64,000 bases of DNA from Streptomyces sp. NBC_00820 (GTDB lineage: Bacteria > Actinomycetota > Actinomycetes > Streptomycetales > Streptomycetaceae). The notes beneath the pieces were generated by a model that was not told the DNA's origin, searched no databases, and worked only from the letters and a program-made list of their open reading frames with translations. Position numbers and translations under genes: made by a program. The stretch spans positions 4,042,501-4,106,500 of the forward strand of contig NZ_CP108882.1 in NCBI RefSeq assembly GCF_036347055.1, written 5' to 3'. Of the stretch, positions 62,732 through 64,000 are shown one piece after another (position 1 is the first letter of the stretch; each line of letters opens with the position of its first letter).

Positions 62732-63265
62732 ATGGAGTGGAAGACTCACGGTGAGCGACAGATCTACACCAACAAGTGGGTGAATCTGTGTCTGGTTGAC
62801 GTCCAACAGCCGGACGGTCGCAGGTGGGAGTACCACGTCGTCCGCCTCCGGCACCTGGCAGTGGCCGCCGTGGTCAACGACCGCCAGGAGGTCCTGATGA
62901 TGTGGCGGCACCGCTTCATCACGGACTCGTGGGCCTGGGAGTTGCCTATGGGCCTCGTCGAAGAGGGCGAGACCCCGGAGGAGGCGGCGGCCCGGGAAGC
63001 CCTGGAGGAGACGGGCTGGCGCCCTGGGCCGATCAAGCCGCTGATCTACGCCGAGCCGGCCAACGGGATCACCGACTCGCAGCACCACGTCTTCCGTGCG
63101 GACGGCGCGACTTACACCGGGCCGCCCACGGAGAAGAACGAGTCCGACCGCATCGAGTGGTTCCCTCTCTCGGAGGTGCGGGGCATGATCGACCGCCGCG
63201 AGATCGTGAGCAGCGGATCGCTCGTAGGTCTGCTTTACCTGCTCATGGATGAAGCGATCCGCTGA
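62732..63265 (+). CDS. NUDIX hydrolase
   Basis: A 177-residue NUDIX protein. The Nudix box fits G-x5-E-x7-R-E-U-x-E-E-x-G-U exactly, at residues 76-98 (GLVEEGETPEEAAA then REALEETGW). ELPMG before the box and the long YAEPANGITDSQHHVFRADG loop resemble ADP-ribose pyrophosphatase-like members. The substrate is not certain. ATG at 62732 follows GAGAGGGGCC. Its last 23 bp overlap the end of the convergent TPR regulator gene, and NUDIX genes paired with TPR regulators are common in streptomycetes. Confidence 0.9.
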   Translation: MEWKTHGERQIYTNKWVNLCLVDVQQPDGRRWEYHVVRLRHLAVAAVVNDRQEVLMMWRHRFITDSWAWELPMGLVEEGETPEEAAAREALEETGWRPGPIKPLIYAEPANGITDSQHHVFRADGATYTGPPTEKNESDRIEWFPLSEVRGMIDRREIVSSGSLVGLLYLLMDEAIR

Positions 63266-64000
63266 CCGGTGGCAAGAGTTCCCGTAGCCGCGCCTCGAAG
63301 GCCAGCGCTACAGGCTCTTGCCTGTGCGGCGCCAACTGGTCGTAAAACTCCCTGAGATGCCCTGTCACTCGTGCCGAATCCACCGCCGACGCGGGTTCCA
63401 GCGCTTGCGTGGCAGTGTGGCATGCCTGGTCGAGCTTGCCCTGGTCCAACTGCGTGCGCGCCAGCCAGAACGCGTGAAAGGCCCGTCCGCGCTGGTTCGT
63501 GCGGTTCTCCCGCCGCAAAGCGTCCGCGATCATGGGTTCAGCGGTCGCCGCTTCACCCAGTCGGCCATGCGCGATTCCCGTGTCCACGATGAGCTTCGGC
63601 TCATCGAAGTAGGTCACCCACGACGGATCCGGATCGCTCACCCGGACCTGCTCGAAGTGGCGGTACGCCTCCCCGATCGCTCGGTGAGTGGAGTCTCGGT
63701 TGCCGAGGGTGGCATGGGCGAAGGCTTCCCGCATGGACAGCATGGACAGGACGCGCGGGGTGGTGCCGAGGGATGATCGTGCCTGATCCTGGGCAGCGGT
63801 CACGAGCGCGAGGGAATCCGCGGGCTTGTCCTGGTAGGTCGCCTGCAAGCTCATGCAAGCCAGGACGTTGGCCATGAACTGGCGGTCGTCGACTTCCTTG
63901 GCCAGTTGGAGCGCTTTGGTGAAGTAGGCGCGGGCCTGGTTGTACTGGCGGGCGTCGAAGTAGGTCCAGCCGGTGAGGCGTGCCAGCTCGGCTGCGATGC
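63243..64000 (-). CDS. TPR-repeat regulator-like protein, 5' end beyond window
   Basis: The visible 251 residues run from IAAELARLTGWTYFDARQYN to a C-terminus ending PPVSGSLHP. The pattern AELARLTGWxxxDxxxxxxAxxYFxxAL is typical of the C-terminal TPR part of streptomycete helix-turn-helix regulators that resemble the XRE-type group. Further TPR-like helices include LVTAAQDQARSSLGTTPRVL and DTGIAHGRLGEAATAEPMIA. The N-terminal DNA-binding domain would lie past the right edge. The gene converges on and overlaps the NUDIX gene by 23 bp. Confidence 0.75.
   Translation of the reverse strand, partial: IAAELARLTGWTYFDARQYNQARAYFTKALQLAKEVDDRQFMANVLACMSLQATYQDKPADSLALVTAAQDQARSSLGTTPRVLSMLSMREAFAHATLGNRDSTHRAIGEAYRHFEQVRVSDPDPSWVTYFDEPKLIVDTGIAHGRLGEAATAEPMIADALRRENRTNQRGRAFHAFWLARTQLDQGKLDQACHTATQALEPASAVDSARVTGHLREFYDQLAPHRQEPVALAFEARLRELLPPVSGSLHP

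Overview
The base composition (about 70% G+C, with strong third-position G/C), the actinobacterial gene families and several familiar gene neighbourhoods point to the chromosome of a Streptomyces species. The run from upp through tadA to two adjacent sigF/sigN-like sigma genes matches the order I remember from Streptomyces coelicolor. No whole mobile element is visible. A tRNA-Ser copy with a broken acceptor stem near 62,000 may mark the edge of an integrated island that continues past the right end.

Layout. 1-5,100: a VapBC-like toxin/antitoxin pair with a palindromic operator, a decayed gene fragment, and an overlapping SNF2 helicase/SWIM zinc-finger pair. 5,100-14,700: envelope and secreted proteins (LytR-CpsA-Psr ligase, an Ig-repeat/propeller protein with a Thr-Pro-Asp-rich insert, a DUF4331 protein, a poly-gamma-glutamate hydrolase family protein, a CopC-CopD fusion). 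14,700-18,300: an iron-box-controlled divergent unit (acylase and IucB-like acyltransferase one way, siderophore-interacting reductase the other). 18,300-22,750: a DNA glycosylase, HdeD-like membrane protein, small proteins including two very short genes, a LytR_C protein and upp. 23,450-27,600: tadA and its acidic partner gene, tRNA-Ser(CGA), a Dabb protein and the two sigma genes.

28,100-32,300: a MarR regulator behind three near-identical TTGCC-type boxes, a drug-exporter-like MFS protein fused to three carboxypeptidase-regulatory-like beta-sandwich domains, and a YceI protein carrying the same kind of domain. This is the best candidate for an undescribed functional unit. 32,400-35,350: an F420-type oxidoreductase, a TetR regulator and a second MFS exporter with a 38-bp palindrome touching its start codon. 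35,365-41,600: a response regulator, histidine kinase, polyprenyl-phosphate glycosyltransferase with GtrA domain, and GT39 transferase in one operon. An RNA hairpin encloses the start codon of the third gene.

41,600-45,760: a monooxygenase-fold protein with a His tail, a DUF2797 protein, a BRO-N protein whose coding DNA holds a perfect 45-nt palindrome, tRNA-Arg(ACG) and tRNA-Ser(GCT). 45,960-51,400: a subtilisin-inhibitor-like protein and a 1,511-residue PAS/kinase-like/double-receiver protein that lacks the phospho-acceptor His. 51,700-59,200: an acyl-CoA ligase, a SigE-family ECF sigma factor, a small N/Q-rich secreted protein, a prim-pol protein, a DUF2637 protein and a secreted protein of unknown role. 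59,270-61,980: an arsenic island (arsI divergent from arsR-aqpS-arsC-arsN1) suited to organic as well as inorganic arsenic. 62,000-64,000: the defective tRNA-Ser, a small membrane protein, a NUDIX hydrolase and the end of a TPR regulator.

Start codons were chosen from ribosome-binding sites, gene overlaps and family alignment from memory. No database search was possible, so family names rest on motif recognition.
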